NCBI GenBank assembly: GCA_019745395.1
Contig: JAIETG010000027.1
Span: 154,665 to 218,664 of the forward strand
Origin: Rhabdochlamydiaceae bacterium
GTDB taxonomy: Bacteria; Chlamydiota; Chlamydiia; Chlamydiales; Rhabdochlamydiaceae
Direction: 5' to 3'
DNA: 64,000 nt
Under the pieces are notes generated by a model. That model was not told where the DNA came from, searched no databases, and worked only from the letters and a program-made list of their open reading frames with translations. A program made the position numbers and the translations under genes. Below are positions 16,929 through 26,402 of the stretch, one piece after another (position 1 is the first letter of the stretch; each line of letters starts with the position of its first letter).

Positions 16929-17924
16929 CTAGGGGATGAAATCCACAAGAACAGGCATATGATCGGAGGGAAAAGATCCCTGTACTGTTGCAGGTTGAAC
17001 GGCATGAATTAACACATTCACGTCTTTAGAAACATAGATGTGGTCCAAAAAAACACCCGGAGTTCCTGTACCTTTAAAAGGAATTCCATAGCCCTCTTGA
17101 TTAGTAAATGTCGATATGGGGCCTAAATGACCCAAAACAGATACTTCTTTAGCATCTTTTAAAGTGTCCTGTGTCAAAATGCGATGAATATAATCGCCAT
17201 CATAAAAAGGCAAATTTCCTATCTCTAAACGATGAGGGAAAATGTTTAAATCGCCCGCTAAAATTACAGGCATTTTCTCCGCAATAGGCTTTAGATGCTT
17301 GGCTATAAATCGAGCCTGAAAATCTCTCTTTTCTATTTTCGAAAACGCAAGATGCGTATTAAAAACAGCTACAGACTTACCTGTTTTTAGATCTTTCAAC
17401 TGAAGCTGTGTTAAGGTTTCTGAACTAGGAAGCTGAGGAGTGTCCGTCATATACCACACTTTACTATCGATAACTTCAAAGCGATCTTTTCGATAGAAAA
17501 TCCCATTCAATTCCCCATCTTCGCAAGGCTTCGCATACCAGGAGAAATTACTTTCCATATAGGGCATAAATTCTTTCAGCTGATTTACATATAACTCTTG
17601 AATACAAAGAATATCAGGATTCATTTCTTCTATAACTTCTACAATACGCGGCAAACGCTGAGGCCAGCGATTAACTTTCTCCATCCCATTATCGTAAAGA
17701 TCAAACAGCATATTATAAGTTACCAATCTGATACGCTGTTCTTTATGAGCTAACACAGACTGTATCTCTTCATACTGGGAACGAGAGTATTTATGCTCAG
17801 AAAGGTTTTCTAAACGTTCAAAATGCTCTAAGCTAGGGATGATCGAATTTTCGATCGCCAACCCAAAAGTTGCAACAAAAGTAAAAACTAGAACAATGCT
17901 TCGACAAATCAATTTTCTAATCAC
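16929..17924 (-). CDS. Exported endonuclease/exonuclease/phosphatase (EEP) family protein
   Basis: A 331-residue protein with a signal peptide (MIRKLICRSIVLVFTFVATF, then GLA before IEN). The EEP domain has the full catalytic set: Asn in TYNMLF, Glu in CIQELY, His in FNTHLAF, Asp/Asn in AGDLNIFP, Asp in LDHIYVS and the terminal SDH in PSDHMPVLV. EEP enzymes cleave phosphodiester or phosphomonoester bonds (DNase I-like nucleases, sphingomyelinases, inositol phosphatases, deadenylases). Substrate is not fixed; 'RWPQRLPRIVEVIEEMNPDI' resembles the deadenylase/endonuclease-like branch. It overlaps the preceding EEP gene by 4 bp, so both are made together. Export suggests an extracellular or host substrate. 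Confidence 0.82.
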   Translation of the reverse strand: MIRKLICRSIVLVFTFVATFGLAIENSIIPSLEHFERLENLSEHKYSRSQYEEIQSVLAHKEQRIRLVTYNMLFDLYDNGMEKVNRWPQRLPRIVEVIEEMNPDILCIQELYVNQLKEFMPYMESNFSWYAKPCEDGELNGIFYRKDRFEVIDSKVWYMTDTPQLPSSETLTQLQLKDLKTGKSVAVFNTHLAFSKIEKRDFQARFIAKHLKPIAEKMPVILAGDLNIFPHRLEIGNLPFYDGDYIHRILTQDTLKDAKEVSVLGHLGPISTFTNQEGYGIPFKGTGTPGVFLDHIYVSKDVNVLIHAVQPATVQGSFPSDHMPVLVDFIP

Positions 17925-19363
17925 ACAGAGCTCCTTAACTTTTTAGCTTTATATCCATTCCAAAAACGATCGAAAAACAATCCATCTTCTAAGAAATTCG
18001 GCCAAAGCCTGGCTAACAAAGGAACGTGATCTGACCCAACGACAGGATTTGGTAAAACTGTTTCACGATCAATTGCTGCTAAAGGTGCAGCCTTGGAGTT
18101 AAGGTCCTTACTATGACAAACGTGATCAATGGTCTTAGCTTCTTGATTTTGATGATTATTGGTTGGACCTGCCTTATAATCATGAACCAGGCCTTCTTTT
18201 TCTAAAACACGAATAACATCATCTGTATGCTTCGCATTGAAATCTCCACACTCTACGAAAGAACCTGTCTTATGTGTTTTATGCATTGTATCAGCCAATT
18301 CTTTTGCTTGAATAGCTCTTCTCGGCTGATCCAAATGCGTATTTCCTACGACATATTTTTCCCCTCGGATCCGAAGGTCTGCAATTTGCGCGACTCTTCC
18401 TGTAGTATCTTGATAAGCATAAGGGGTTATACTCTTTACATCCACCACGCTATCTTTCACAAACATGGCAACACCAAACTTGCCATTTTGATTTAGCGCC
18501 AAGTTTGACTGCTGGTATTTATCACCCAGTGCTTTGCATAAGTACTCATACGATTTAGGCTCTACTTCTTGCAAGCATATCACGTCAGCATCGGTGCTTT
18601 GTAAAGTTTGCGCAATTCGTTCAATTCTTTGATCCCAAGCAAAGTCATCAGGCCTTTTTTCCACTTCATCTCCGAACCACTTCAAAGTAGTGTCGGAAAG
18701 AATATTGAATGTAACGATCTTAACTTCTTTTTTCGGGACGAACCATTTTGTATAAGTGAGCTTTGCGCTAGGAATTGCCTGGAAAGTACGAACCATAGAG
18801 AGCGCTAAGTGCGCATATCCCTCTAACTGTCTTCCATCATGGAACTCTGAGTAAGAATGCCTGAGCTCTAAAATAGCCTGCAAGACCAGAGCGGAAAGAA
18901 TCACTTCAGGAAGCCCTGTAAATAACATCCCCGCATATAAAGCAGAAGAGCACAAAGAAAATCCCAGCTCTGTAACCGCTTTTTTATCCTTCTTTTGATG
19001 AGCGCCCCATAAACCATGCATATCTAAGATCATTTCTCCTAAAACAGCTACCCCCATAGAAAACATACGACCAGTAAGAGCGAAAAAAACTGCAGCAGCA
19101 GCTAAAGATGCCCGGCAAGAGAGATCAGCTATTTGACCAAATTCTTTGGTGTGAGAAAGCTTTACTAAAGAATCAACAGAAGTTAAAGCATGCAACCCTA
19201 TGTTGATAACTCTTCCTGAAGGAGCATGCAAACAAAGAAAAGGTGGGGCTAAAACAGCTACCCGTCCACCTAAATCCCACCAAAAAGACTTATCTATAAT
19301 AGAGTTATTCGACACCTCATTTGAATTAATATTAGAAACGCTACTTATCATGAACACCATCAC
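17921..19363 (-). CDS. EEP-family hydrolase with hydrophobic N-terminal domain
   Basis: A 480-residue protein. The first ~200 residues have no signal peptide but several hydrophobic helices (e.g. AVFFALTGRMFSMGVAVLGE, LALSMVRTF). The C-terminal EEP domain (about 210-460) has Asn in TFNILSD, Glu in CLQEVE, His in GNTHLD, Asp/Asn in CGDFNAKH, Asp in IDHVCHS and SDH in GSDHVPLL. 'FNILSD...WDQRIERI' is closest to CCR4/nocturnin-like deadenylases. It could act on host RNA or phosphoinositides (inference). Starts at 19363 or 19351 are possible; neither has a clear Shine-Dalgarno. It is the first gene of the pair with the exported EEP protein. Confidence 0.75.
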   Translation of the reverse strand: MMVFMISSVSNINSNEVSNNSIIDKSFWWDLGGRVAVLAPPFLCLHAPSGRVINIGLHALTSVDSLVKLSHTKEFGQIADLSCRASLAAAAVFFALTGRMFSMGVAVLGEMILDMHGLWGAHQKKDKKAVTELGFSLCSSALYAGMLFTGLPEVILSALVLQAILELRHSYSEFHDGRQLEGYAHLALSMVRTFQAIPSAKLTYTKWFVPKKEVKIVTFNILSDTTLKWFGDEVEKRPDDFAWDQRIERIAQTLQSTDADVICLQEVEPKSYEYLCKALGDKYQQSNLALNQNGKFGVAMFVKDSVVDVKSITPYAYQDTTGRVAQIADLRIRGEKYVVGNTHLDQPRRAIQAKELADTMHKTHKTGSFVECGDFNAKHTDDVIRVLEKEGLVHDYKAGPTNNHQNQEAKTIDHVCHSKDLNSKAAPLAAIDRETVLPNPVVGSDHVPLLARLWPNFLEDGLFFDRFWNGYKAKKLRSSV

Positions 19364-19560
19364 TAAGTTACAATTTAACTACAAGTAAAGAAAGCATTAA
19401 TTAAATGAAAAAAAAGATCAACTAAAATAGAAATGCAACACAATAGAAAAAAAATCAGAAGACATAAGTTACATTTTTCATTTTTTGTAATAAATTTTTA
19501 TAAAATAAGTAAAGATAGCAGCAAAAGCCAAACGCATAGATCTTTTTATTTCAGAGAGAT
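19364..19560. other. AT-rich intergenic stretch without identified features
   Basis: This AT-rich gap lies between the divergent EEP gene and the OppA-fusion locus (318 bp up to 19681, including the small ORF listed separately). I see A-runs and no convincing promoter boxes, RNA gene or repeat. Confidence 0.5.
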
Positions 19561-19737
19561 ATGAGAAAAATTTTAGAAAAAAAATCAGAAAATCATCAAT
19601 GCGTGTTGAAAATTTTGTTAACACACTGTAAAGTCTGTGACCGTATTGAATTTGAAAGATATTTTATAAAAGAAAACGGCTATGTCGGACTTTCCCCTTT
19701 TACTCGAGAATGTTGTCTGCACCCCCTTTCACATTGA
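19561..19737 (+). CDS. Possible 58-residue small protein overlapping the OppA-fusion start
   Basis: An ATG at 19561, preceded by AGAGAGAT, opens a 58-codon frame ending in TGA at 19735-19737. It overlaps the next gene by 56 nt in another frame. The product has two Cys pairs (HCKVCDRIEFERYF and RECCLH) and a charged, protein-like composition. It may be a coupled leader peptide or small Cys protein, or the relic of an older N-terminus of the following gene. I know no family for it. Confidence 0.3.
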   Translation: MRKILEKKSENHQCVLKILLTHCKVCDRIEFERYFIKENGYVGLSPFTRECCLHPLSH

Positions 19738-22700
19738 ACCTACCGTAGCTTATGGATTTCTTTCTCCAGAAATCACCCAGCACGTAGCGGCAATGGAAAA
19801 GGTGGTAAGGAAATGCATTCCAGAAAATCTTTTAAAACTTTCCGCTCTAGAATTTAAAAAAAACTTTCTCTCGAACCTCCCTTTGCTTATATGGAGCGAG
19901 CCCAGTAGCGCTCCAGGATATATAGAAATTTCCTGCCTCACGCTTTCTTTAAAGGAAGATGTTCTAGGGCATCAAATTATCGACATCTTAAGAGCTTGGA
20001 TCATCCCCGGGAAATGCACCCCCGTGCTCTCATCACAAATTCTGCCTTTTTTGTGGGATCTTTTCCCTCACGAGACTTTCCTAGTTTTACAAGCTAAACT
20101 TCTCATGAAAAACAGCAAAGAATTAAGCAAAGCCCTTTTACACCTCCCATCTCTATCAACACATCTGCTTTCTTCTTTAAAAAACCCCTTAATTTTTCGA
20201 AACTTCTTTTCCGAACATCCCTTACTAGAAAACATAAAAAACGCAGAAATTCATAAAAATTTAGGGATAATTACAGAGAAATTCCCCTCGTTTTTCGACA
20301 CTTCCATCTTCCTGGAAATGAGCCGTTTTTTTTCTTTATCTCCTAAATCCTTTTCCACGCCTAGAAGCGCAAGACATGTGACTAAAATCATCACATCCCA
20401 TTTCCTTATGCGCACCAATCTCGTTAGACAACTTTCTCTATTTCCAGAACGCAGACACTTAAAGCTGCATTATATACGCACAGAGTTGAATTTCTTTTTC
20501 GGATCTAAACCTGTTCTCGGACTTGCTATCGCTATTGCTCCCTTAGACAAACATGAGTTTTTTGAAGAGAGTCATATTTTAGAAGCGGCCCAATCTTTAC
20601 TCCCCGATGTACAAAGTGTGCAAGGTTCCTTTTACAGTTACCAAGGCGTTGAAGATCCGTTATGCACTCTGTATATAGAATTAGAAAAAAAAGACGGATC
20701 CCGGTTTTCCTTTCAAGAAATCCATCTCCTAAAAAAAGATTTCGAATCAGAGCTCAAGCGAAGAATTGAAAAACTAGTTCCCTCCATCTTCATGATTCGC
20801 AACGAAGAAGAAATCATGAGAAATATTTTACTCTTAAGTGAAGAGCTCAAATATCTCTCAGATCTTCCCCAAGTTATGATCTCTTTAGATAAACAAACTT
20901 CCTCCGAGATGATTTTTGTTGTCATTCTTGTACGTTTAGTAAAACCAGGCCAACCCTCTCTTTCGCAAAGTTTCCACAAAATAAAAACACAAGCTGTATT
21001 TGTGCCTGATCGACTGCAACATGTCGGGTTTTTACGAAAAAATTATCCTAAAGAAGCTAACGTATTTCACGTAAAGCTTCCCAAAGATTCCAGCTTACTA
21101 AGACCCGATTACTCCGTAAATTTCTACCTAGCAAGGGAAAAAGTAGCAAACGTACTACAAGAGGCCATTGGACCTTTTCGAGATTATAACGGGGGAATGA
21201 TCCTAAAACAAGGAGAGCTCTTCTACCAGTTTAAAGAATCGTTTTCTTCGATAGCGCAAAAAAATTCCGAACTATTAGAGAATTTTTTCTTTTCCTTAAA
21301 TCCCATTGAAATGCAAGCAACCCTGCCTTTGTTTTCTTTACAAGTCTTATTCCGCCAATTTCTCGAAGCAAGAGATATTGAACTACCAAAAAAAGAACAC
21401 TATTTTCTCAAGATCGAAGAAAAGAAAGACATGTTATTTGCGATGATACGCATTCAAGATACAGCATTTAAAGAAGAGTTACATGCAACTCTCATACGTT
21501 ATGAGTTATGGTCTAAATCTCTTATCCACACTTCTTTTTCTTTACAAGGCTCTTTATATATTGGCTGCATTTTGCTTCATTTCGATCCGAAAAAACATCA
21601 AATCTTCATAGAAGCTCTTCAAGAGGCGATCCATAGCTGGAGAAATCGAATCAAAAATCAGCAAATTGTAAGATTAAGCCTTTCCCACCTTCCTTCTTCT
21701 TTAGATCCAAGAATGGAAGGGGACGAAATCTCTGCAGCTCTTGCAAAAATGCTCTTTGAAGGCCTTACCAGACTCGATGAAAACGGAAATCCCTCTTTAG
21801 CAATCGCCCAATCTGTCGAGATCCTGAAAAACGCAACACAATATCTTTTTAAGTTAAAAAAATGCTACTGGACGGATGGATCTCTTGTCACAGCCTATGA
21901 CTTTGAGCACAGTTGGAAAAAAATCCTATCTCCATCTTTTTCCACTCCTCTCTCTCACTTTCTACATGTCATTAAGAATGCTCAAGCTGCCAAAGAGGGA
22001 CTGTGCCCTATAGAACATGTAGGGATTACATCGCTCACCCCTTCAACTTTAGCTGTAGACCTAGAGTACCCTTCTCCAGAATTTCTAGAACTTGTAGCCC
22101 TTCCCATCTACTCTCCAGTTCCTCATTACATCGATAAGACGCATCCCGATTGGGGCCTTAGGGATTCTGAAGATTTTGTATGCAATGGTCCTTTTTTACT
22201 CAAAAAAACTTCTCATCACGCACGCTACGAACTCATTAAAAATTCCTTATATTGGGATCAAGAGCAAGTAAAAATCCAGCAAATCAATCTCTCGAAAGAT
22301 TCCAGTACTATCGCGCATTCAATGTTTCAAAACGAGGAAATTGACTGGCTCGGGATGCCTTTAAGACCCTGGGAACCATTTTTCGAAGAGCACATAGAGG
22401 CAGATACTCATCCAACTCTTTCCGGAGTACATTGGGCTCTTTTCAATACAGAAAAATTCCCCTTCCAAAACACCAATTTGAGAAAAGCTTTCGCTTTAGC
22501 CATCAACCAGAAAGAATTAGTATCACGACTACCTCACACATGCTTCCCAGCTAGCGCACCGCTCCCCCCATCCCACACGATGAACTACAATTTAGATCAT
22601 TGTACTGGAAATGAAGCCAAAGCTTTAGAATTTTTCGAGCTTGCCTTACAAGAACTTGGACTCACAAGAAAACAATTTCCGCTGATTACAGTGACATTTG

Positions 22701-23158
22701 CTAATACCATTTTACGAGAAAAAACAGCCCGATATCTTTCAGAAAGATGGATATCTCTCTTTCAAATCCCTTGCCGTATAGAAAAATGTGAACACTCCGT
22801 ATTCTTTTCCAAAATCATGAAAGCTGATTTTCAATGTTTGACAATGCATTGGAAGTCTTTCATTGATCACCCTCTTTACACTCTTAAAATTTTCAAATAC
22901 CGTAATGATGTCATCAATTTCCCCCGATGGTTCCATCCAGAATATCACAAGCAGATCGAAGAGGCACAACAAGAACTCGATCCCGATAAAAAAATCCAAC
23001 ACCTTTCTGCTGCAGAAAAACTGCTTATAGAAGAATCTCCTTTGATTCCTTTGTATTATGAAAAAGAAAAAATCATCAAAAAAAGACACCTCAGAAAAGC
23101 TCTCTACTCACCCTCTACAGGTCGATTCGATCTAAAAAATGCTTATATAGAAAGATAA
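19682..23158 (+). CDS. Large protein with C-terminal OppA-like peptide-binding domain
   Basis: A 1158-residue protein of two parts. Residues 1 to about 660 match no family I know; they are helical and mixed, without a signal peptide or membrane helix. From about 664 on, the protein reads as an SBP_bac_5 (OppA/DppA) solute-binding domain: 'SLDPRMEGDEISAALAKMLF', 'EGLTRLDENG', 'YWTDGSLVTAYDFEHSWKKI', 'NGPFLLKK', 'NTNLRKAFALAINQKEL' and 'EESPLIPLYYE'. Such domains normally work in the periplasm with an ABC importer; here no export signal is visible and no permease genes lie nearby. A cytoplasmic peptide-sensing role is possible. In-frame TAA just upstream fixes the earliest start. Confidence 0.75.
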   Translation: MSDFPLLLENVVCTPFHIEPTVAYGFLSPEITQHVAAMEKVVRKCIPENLLKLSALEFKKNFLSNLPLLIWSEPSSAPGYIEISCLTLSLKEDVLGHQIIDILRAWIIPGKCTPVLSSQILPFLWDLFPHETFLVLQAKLLMKNSKELSKALLHLPSLSTHLLSSLKNPLIFRNFFSEHPLLENIKNAEIHKNLGIITEKFPSFFDTSIFLEMSRFFSLSPKSFSTPRSARHVTKIITSHFLMRTNLVRQLSLFPERRHLKLHYIRTELNFFFGSKPVLGLAIAIAPLDKHEFFEESHILEAAQSLLPDVQSVQGSFYSYQGVEDPLCTLYIELEKKDGSRFSFQEIHLLKKDFESELKRRIEKLVPSIFMIRNEEEIMRNILLLSEELKYLSDLPQVMISLDKQTSSEMIFVVILVRLVKPGQPSLSQSFHKIKTQAVFVPDRLQHVGFLRKNYPKEANVFHVKLPKDSSLLRPDYSVNFYLAREKVANVLQEAIGPFRDYNGGMILKQGELFYQFKESFSSIAQKNSELLENFFFSLNPIEMQATLPLFSLQVLFRQFLEARDIELPKKEHYFLKIEEKKDMLFAMIRIQDTAFKEELHATLIRYELWSKSLIHTSFSLQGSLYIGCILLHFDPKKHQIFIEALQEAIHSWRNRIKNQQIVRLSLSHLPSSLDPRMEGDEISAALAKMLFEGLTRLDENGNPSLAIAQSVEILKNATQYLFKLKKCYWTDGSLVTAYDFEHSWKKILSPSFSTPLSHFLHVIKNAQAAKEGLCPIEHVGITSLTPSTLAVDLEYPSPEFLELVALPIYSPVPHYIDKTHPDWGLRDSEDFVCNGPFLLKKTSHHARYELIKNSLYWDQEQVKIQQINLSKDSSTIAHSMFQNEEIDWLGMPLRPWEPFFEEHIEADTHPTLSGVHWALFNTEKFPFQNTNLRKAFALAINQKELVSRLPHTCFPASAPLPPSHTMNYNLDHCTGNEAKALEFFELALQELGLTRKQFPLITVTFANTILREKTARYLSERWISLFQIPCRIEKCEHSVFFSKIMKADFQCLTMHWKSFIDHPLYTLKIFKYRNDVINFPRWFHPEYHKQIEEAQQELDPDKKIQHLSAAEKLLIEESPLIPLYYEKEKIIKKRHLRKALYSPSTGRFDLKNAYIER

Positions 23159-23364
23159 TACAAATATAATATCGAAACAAATAAAAGATTTCGAGTTTAC
23201 TAAAATAAGCAAACTAAATAAAATAAACACACAAAACAAGTGAATAAAGAAGCAAAACAACAAAATTTATGTGAGATTTTGCTCTATAAAATTTGTCGTA
23301 TTAACAAAACATTAAGCGACTAATTTAAAATTTAACAAAAAATCAATAAAATGAAGGAGCGTTT

Positions 23365-23583
23365 ATGTTCAGAACTGTAGGAAACGGTGTTAAAGATATT
23401 ACTTTAGGAGCAGCTAGTTGCATTCCCATCATAGGACCTTGTGTTGTTGTCCCTGCGAGATTTATTGCAACTATCGTATGCACCGCGGGAAAAGTGGCTT
23501 TTTATGGGGTAAAAGCCGTTGTTATGGTTCCTGTAAAAACTGGATCTGCCATCGTTAAGCTATTTCACAGATCTCCAAAATAG
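23365..23583 (+). CDS. Small hydrophobic membrane protein, 72 residues
   Basis: A well-supported small gene: AAGGAG lies 7 nt before the ATG. The product has two hydrophobic stretches (about 13-35, LGAASCIPIIGPCVVVPARF, and 36-58, TIVCTAGKVAFYGVKAVVMV) and a basic tail ending HRSPK. Cys and Gly/Pro in the hydrophobic part suggest a helical hairpin in a membrane. About 200 bp of very AT-rich DNA lies upstream. I do not know the family; small bilobed hydrophobic proteins in chlamydiae are sometimes inclusion-membrane proteins, but this is only analogy. Confidence 0.6.
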   Translation: MFRTVGNGVKDITLGAASCIPIIGPCVVVPARFIATIVCTAGKVAFYGVKAVVMVPVKTGSAIVKLFHRSPK

Positions 23584-23622
23584 AAATCTGCATAGAGAAG
23601 TTTTCAAAAAATATAACATTTT

Positions 23623-23650
23623 TTGTAAAATAATAAGAGACCTGTATAAT
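23623..23650 (+). promoter_or_regulatory. Possible promoter of the TPR-VWA-rsmD operon
   Basis: A perfect TATAAT -10 box at 23645-23650 is preceded after 16 bp by TTGTAA at 23623-23628 (4 of 6 consensus). Transcription would begin near 23657, about 28 nt before the TPR gene ATG at 23685. Plausible sigma66 promoter. Confidence 0.45.
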
Positions 23651-23684
23651 CGGGAACAAAATTAACCCATTATCTGGTCTTCTT

Positions 23685-26402
23685 ATGGCACGATTCCCTT
23701 ATAAAGCTGCAATGCAGCTCTCCTTACTCTGCGCATCCTTTACTCTTTGTTCTGCTCAACCTGTATCACAAGGAGCGCAATTTCTTAAAAGAATGAAGGA
23801 GTATTGGAAAGAAGGCGATTTAGAAACAGCGAAACGACAAATTCGCTCCTATCTTGAAAAAGATTCTACAGGTGATCTACAAGAAGAAATGCATCTTCTT
23901 TTAGGGGATATCTACCTCAAAGAAGGCAACTACCTCTCTGCCTTAGAAGAATATAATCTGCTACAAAAAGAAGATCTCCAAGAGAAAATTTTCTACAATA
24001 AAACCCTTTGTTTTTATGAGACAGATCAGACACAAGAGCTAATTCAAATAGCAGAAACATTTCCTTCACATTCGTCTCTCTCTTTAGAGCAAAAAAATTC
24101 CATACGCTACCTATGCGCTTCCAACTTTTTTGAAAATGCCATGAAAGCTGCGGATAAAGATCTTGTTCTTTTAGAAAAATCTAAAGAACTGTTCACCTCC
24201 TGTGCAGGAACTTCTTTTGAACCCCTTTCATTATATCCTTTAGCACGCATCCATGAAATCACAGGACAAAACATACTAGCGGCATCATATTATGAAGCGG
24301 CTTCCAAATGCCATCCTGATGCAGATGCGCATTTTCTTTTTCAAGCAGCTCTTTTGCGCTCAGAAGAAGCTCCTGAACTTGCCATCACAACTTTCAAAAA
24401 ACTTTTTCCAGCATCTTCTAAACAATCTGAGGCTCTTTATAACTGCTTACTTTTGCAATACAAAACAAAGCAACTTAAAGAGTTCATCTCCACCTATGAA
24501 ACGCATCATCATATCTTAAATAAAGAACAAGAAATTGCTGCGAACTACCTATTAGGAAAAAGTCTATTCCATTTAGAAGAATTTGAAAAAGCTATTGACC
24601 CTCTTTTAGAAACTATGGGGAGCTCCTCTTCTCCTTCATCTAAAAGAACTGCGCAACTCATGCTGCTAGAATGTGCTTACAAAATCCAAAACATTGACCT
24701 ATATCAAAAAATCTTCCGAAACGGGTCAGCTCCTCTTGTTAACGATGAAAACTACACAACAGCTCATCTTGTTTACATAAAGCTATTAAAAGAACGCGAA
24801 CACTATGGAGAATTCATTGAAGAGGCTCAAGCGTTCATGGCGCAAAATCCAGAACATCCAGAACAAGAGCAAGTTCTATGGGATACAGCTTATTTCCTCT
24901 ATCAATCAAAAAAATGGAAGCAAGCTGACGCGCTCTTTGCTTCATTAATTACAACTCATCCCGGTAGCAAGTTTATTCCTAATGCATGGAGGCTCAGCCT
25001 CAACTGCGCTCTTTCCCAAATGCAATCGAGCTCTTTAGAAGAACAAACTTCGTATCGAACAGCTTTAATCGATAAAATAAAGATCATCTTACTTCAAAAT
25101 GAAGCTCTTACTTCCGCAGAAAAAGAGACTTTTTCTTTTGAGCTAATAAAAAACCTCTTTTTACAAGAGCGCTTTGAAGAAGTTCTAAGTACTTCCCAAG
25201 AACTATTAAAGCAAATTCCCCAAACGCGATTCCTAGAAGATTTAAAGCTTCTGCAAACACTCTGTTTCCTAAGTGATCCTAAGCATGTTGAACTTTTCAT
25301 CGAACATGCAGAGGCTCTTTTAGAGCAATCAACTGCTTTTGCTCAAAGAGACCAGCTAAGGCTCCATCTCTTCAATGCATATGTTCAAAAAGCAGATCTT
25401 TCTTCTGATAAAGATAAAGACAATGCTTTAGCAAAAGCGGCATACCACCTCTACGAGCTCTTTGAAAAAAATCCTCTCTCCTTAAAAAAAGAAAACATAC
25501 AATGGTTAGCAGAATACCATTATGATATTGTAAAAAACTTACAAACCGATCCATCAGCGTCTCGAGACTTTTTTACATCTCATCTTCATCGCTCAGCATC
25601 GCTTTTTGAAGCTCTTCTACCTGCTGAAAATACGGACCTTACAGAAGTTTCAGAAACATTTTTATTTAGGCTCTCTACACTTCTTTCTTTATCAGGTCAA
25701 TTCGATAAAAAAGCAGCTATTTTAGAGCGCTTTATAAAGCCACAAATTTCTATGCAAAGCCTCATTCAAAGACAATTGGCTTTAGAGCTTGCAGAAGCGC
25801 ATCATATACTTGGGAATTTCTTACAAGCATTAGATTCTTATAATCTACTTATTCAAAACTACCCATCCTCTTCAATTAGAGCGCTTGCAATCTTAAAACG
25901 CTCTAAGCTTCTTACATATTATCTTCCTGAAGATCAGAAAACAGAAGAGAACCCCACTTATGCACAAAATCTGAATGATCTAAAAGACTTAGAAATACAA
26001 AGAAGCCTTCTTTCAGAACCGCTTCATTTGGAAGCTGGTTTAGAATATATTCGATGGAAATCTGATCTTACCCAAGAAGATTCTGCTCGAAAGAAAAAGC
26101 AAATTCATTTGCTCCAACTCTTTAAAGAAAACTTCCAATCAGAGTTCCTTACAGAAAATAAAGATGCGGCAGATCCTTCTACTAAAGAAAAAGAGATGCT
26201 CCTTTCATCTTATCTTCAATTTGCAGAAGCTGAGATTCTTCGTTTAGAGGCGAGTCTAATAGAAGTACCTTCAGAGGCTCAAATTTTGATAGAAAAAGCA
26301 CACTCCAACATTGAGCTTCTATTAAAACAATCAACCCAGCTTCCAGAATCCTTGAAAAAACGAATAGAACTATGTCAGCAAGAAATGGGCCAAACTCTAT
26401 GA
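23685..26402 (+). CDS. Exported TPR-repeat protein
   Basis: A 905-residue protein with a signal peptide (AAMQLSLLCASFTLCSAQP, cleavage near residue 25). It is almost wholly helical, built of tetratricopeptide-like repeats: 'EEMHLLLGDIYLKEGNYLSALEEY', 'LLGKSLFHLEEFEKAIDPLLE' and 'LELAEAHHILGNFLQALDSYNLLI' show the W/L-G-A-Y/F spacing. It probably scaffolds protein partners in the periplasm. Its stop overlaps the next gene by ATGA, which carries a VWA domain, so the two products likely form a complex. TPR-VWA gene pairs are known in BatA-E-type clusters (family knowledge); sequence similarity to Bat proteins is not obvious here. Confidence 0.8.
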   Translation: MARFPYKAAMQLSLLCASFTLCSAQPVSQGAQFLKRMKEYWKEGDLETAKRQIRSYLEKDSTGDLQEEMHLLLGDIYLKEGNYLSALEEYNLLQKEDLQEKIFYNKTLCFYETDQTQELIQIAETFPSHSSLSLEQKNSIRYLCASNFFENAMKAADKDLVLLEKSKELFTSCAGTSFEPLSLYPLARIHEITGQNILAASYYEAASKCHPDADAHFLFQAALLRSEEAPELAITTFKKLFPASSKQSEALYNCLLLQYKTKQLKEFISTYETHHHILNKEQEIAANYLLGKSLFHLEEFEKAIDPLLETMGSSSSPSSKRTAQLMLLECAYKIQNIDLYQKIFRNGSAPLVNDENYTTAHLVYIKLLKEREHYGEFIEEAQAFMAQNPEHPEQEQVLWDTAYFLYQSKKWKQADALFASLITTHPGSKFIPNAWRLSLNCALSQMQSSSLEEQTSYRTALIDKIKIILLQNEALTSAEKETFSFELIKNLFLQERFEEVLSTSQELLKQIPQTRFLEDLKLLQTLCFLSDPKHVELFIEHAEALLEQSTAFAQRDQLRLHLFNAYVQKADLSSDKDKDNALAKAAYHLYELFEKNPLSLKKENIQWLAEYHYDIVKNLQTDPSASRDFFTSHLHRSASLFEALLPAENTDLTEVSETFLFRLSTLLSLSGQFDKKAAILERFIKPQISMQSLIQRQLALELAEAHHILGNFLQALDSYNLLIQNYPSSSIRALAILKRSKLLTYYLPEDQKTEENPTYAQNLNDLKDLEIQRSLLSEPLHLEAGLEYIRWKSDLTQEDSARKKKQIHLLQLFKENFQSEFLTENKDAADPSTKEKEMLLSSYLQFAEAEILRLEASLIEVPSEAQILIEKAHSNIELLLKQSTQLPESLKKRIELCQQEMGQTL

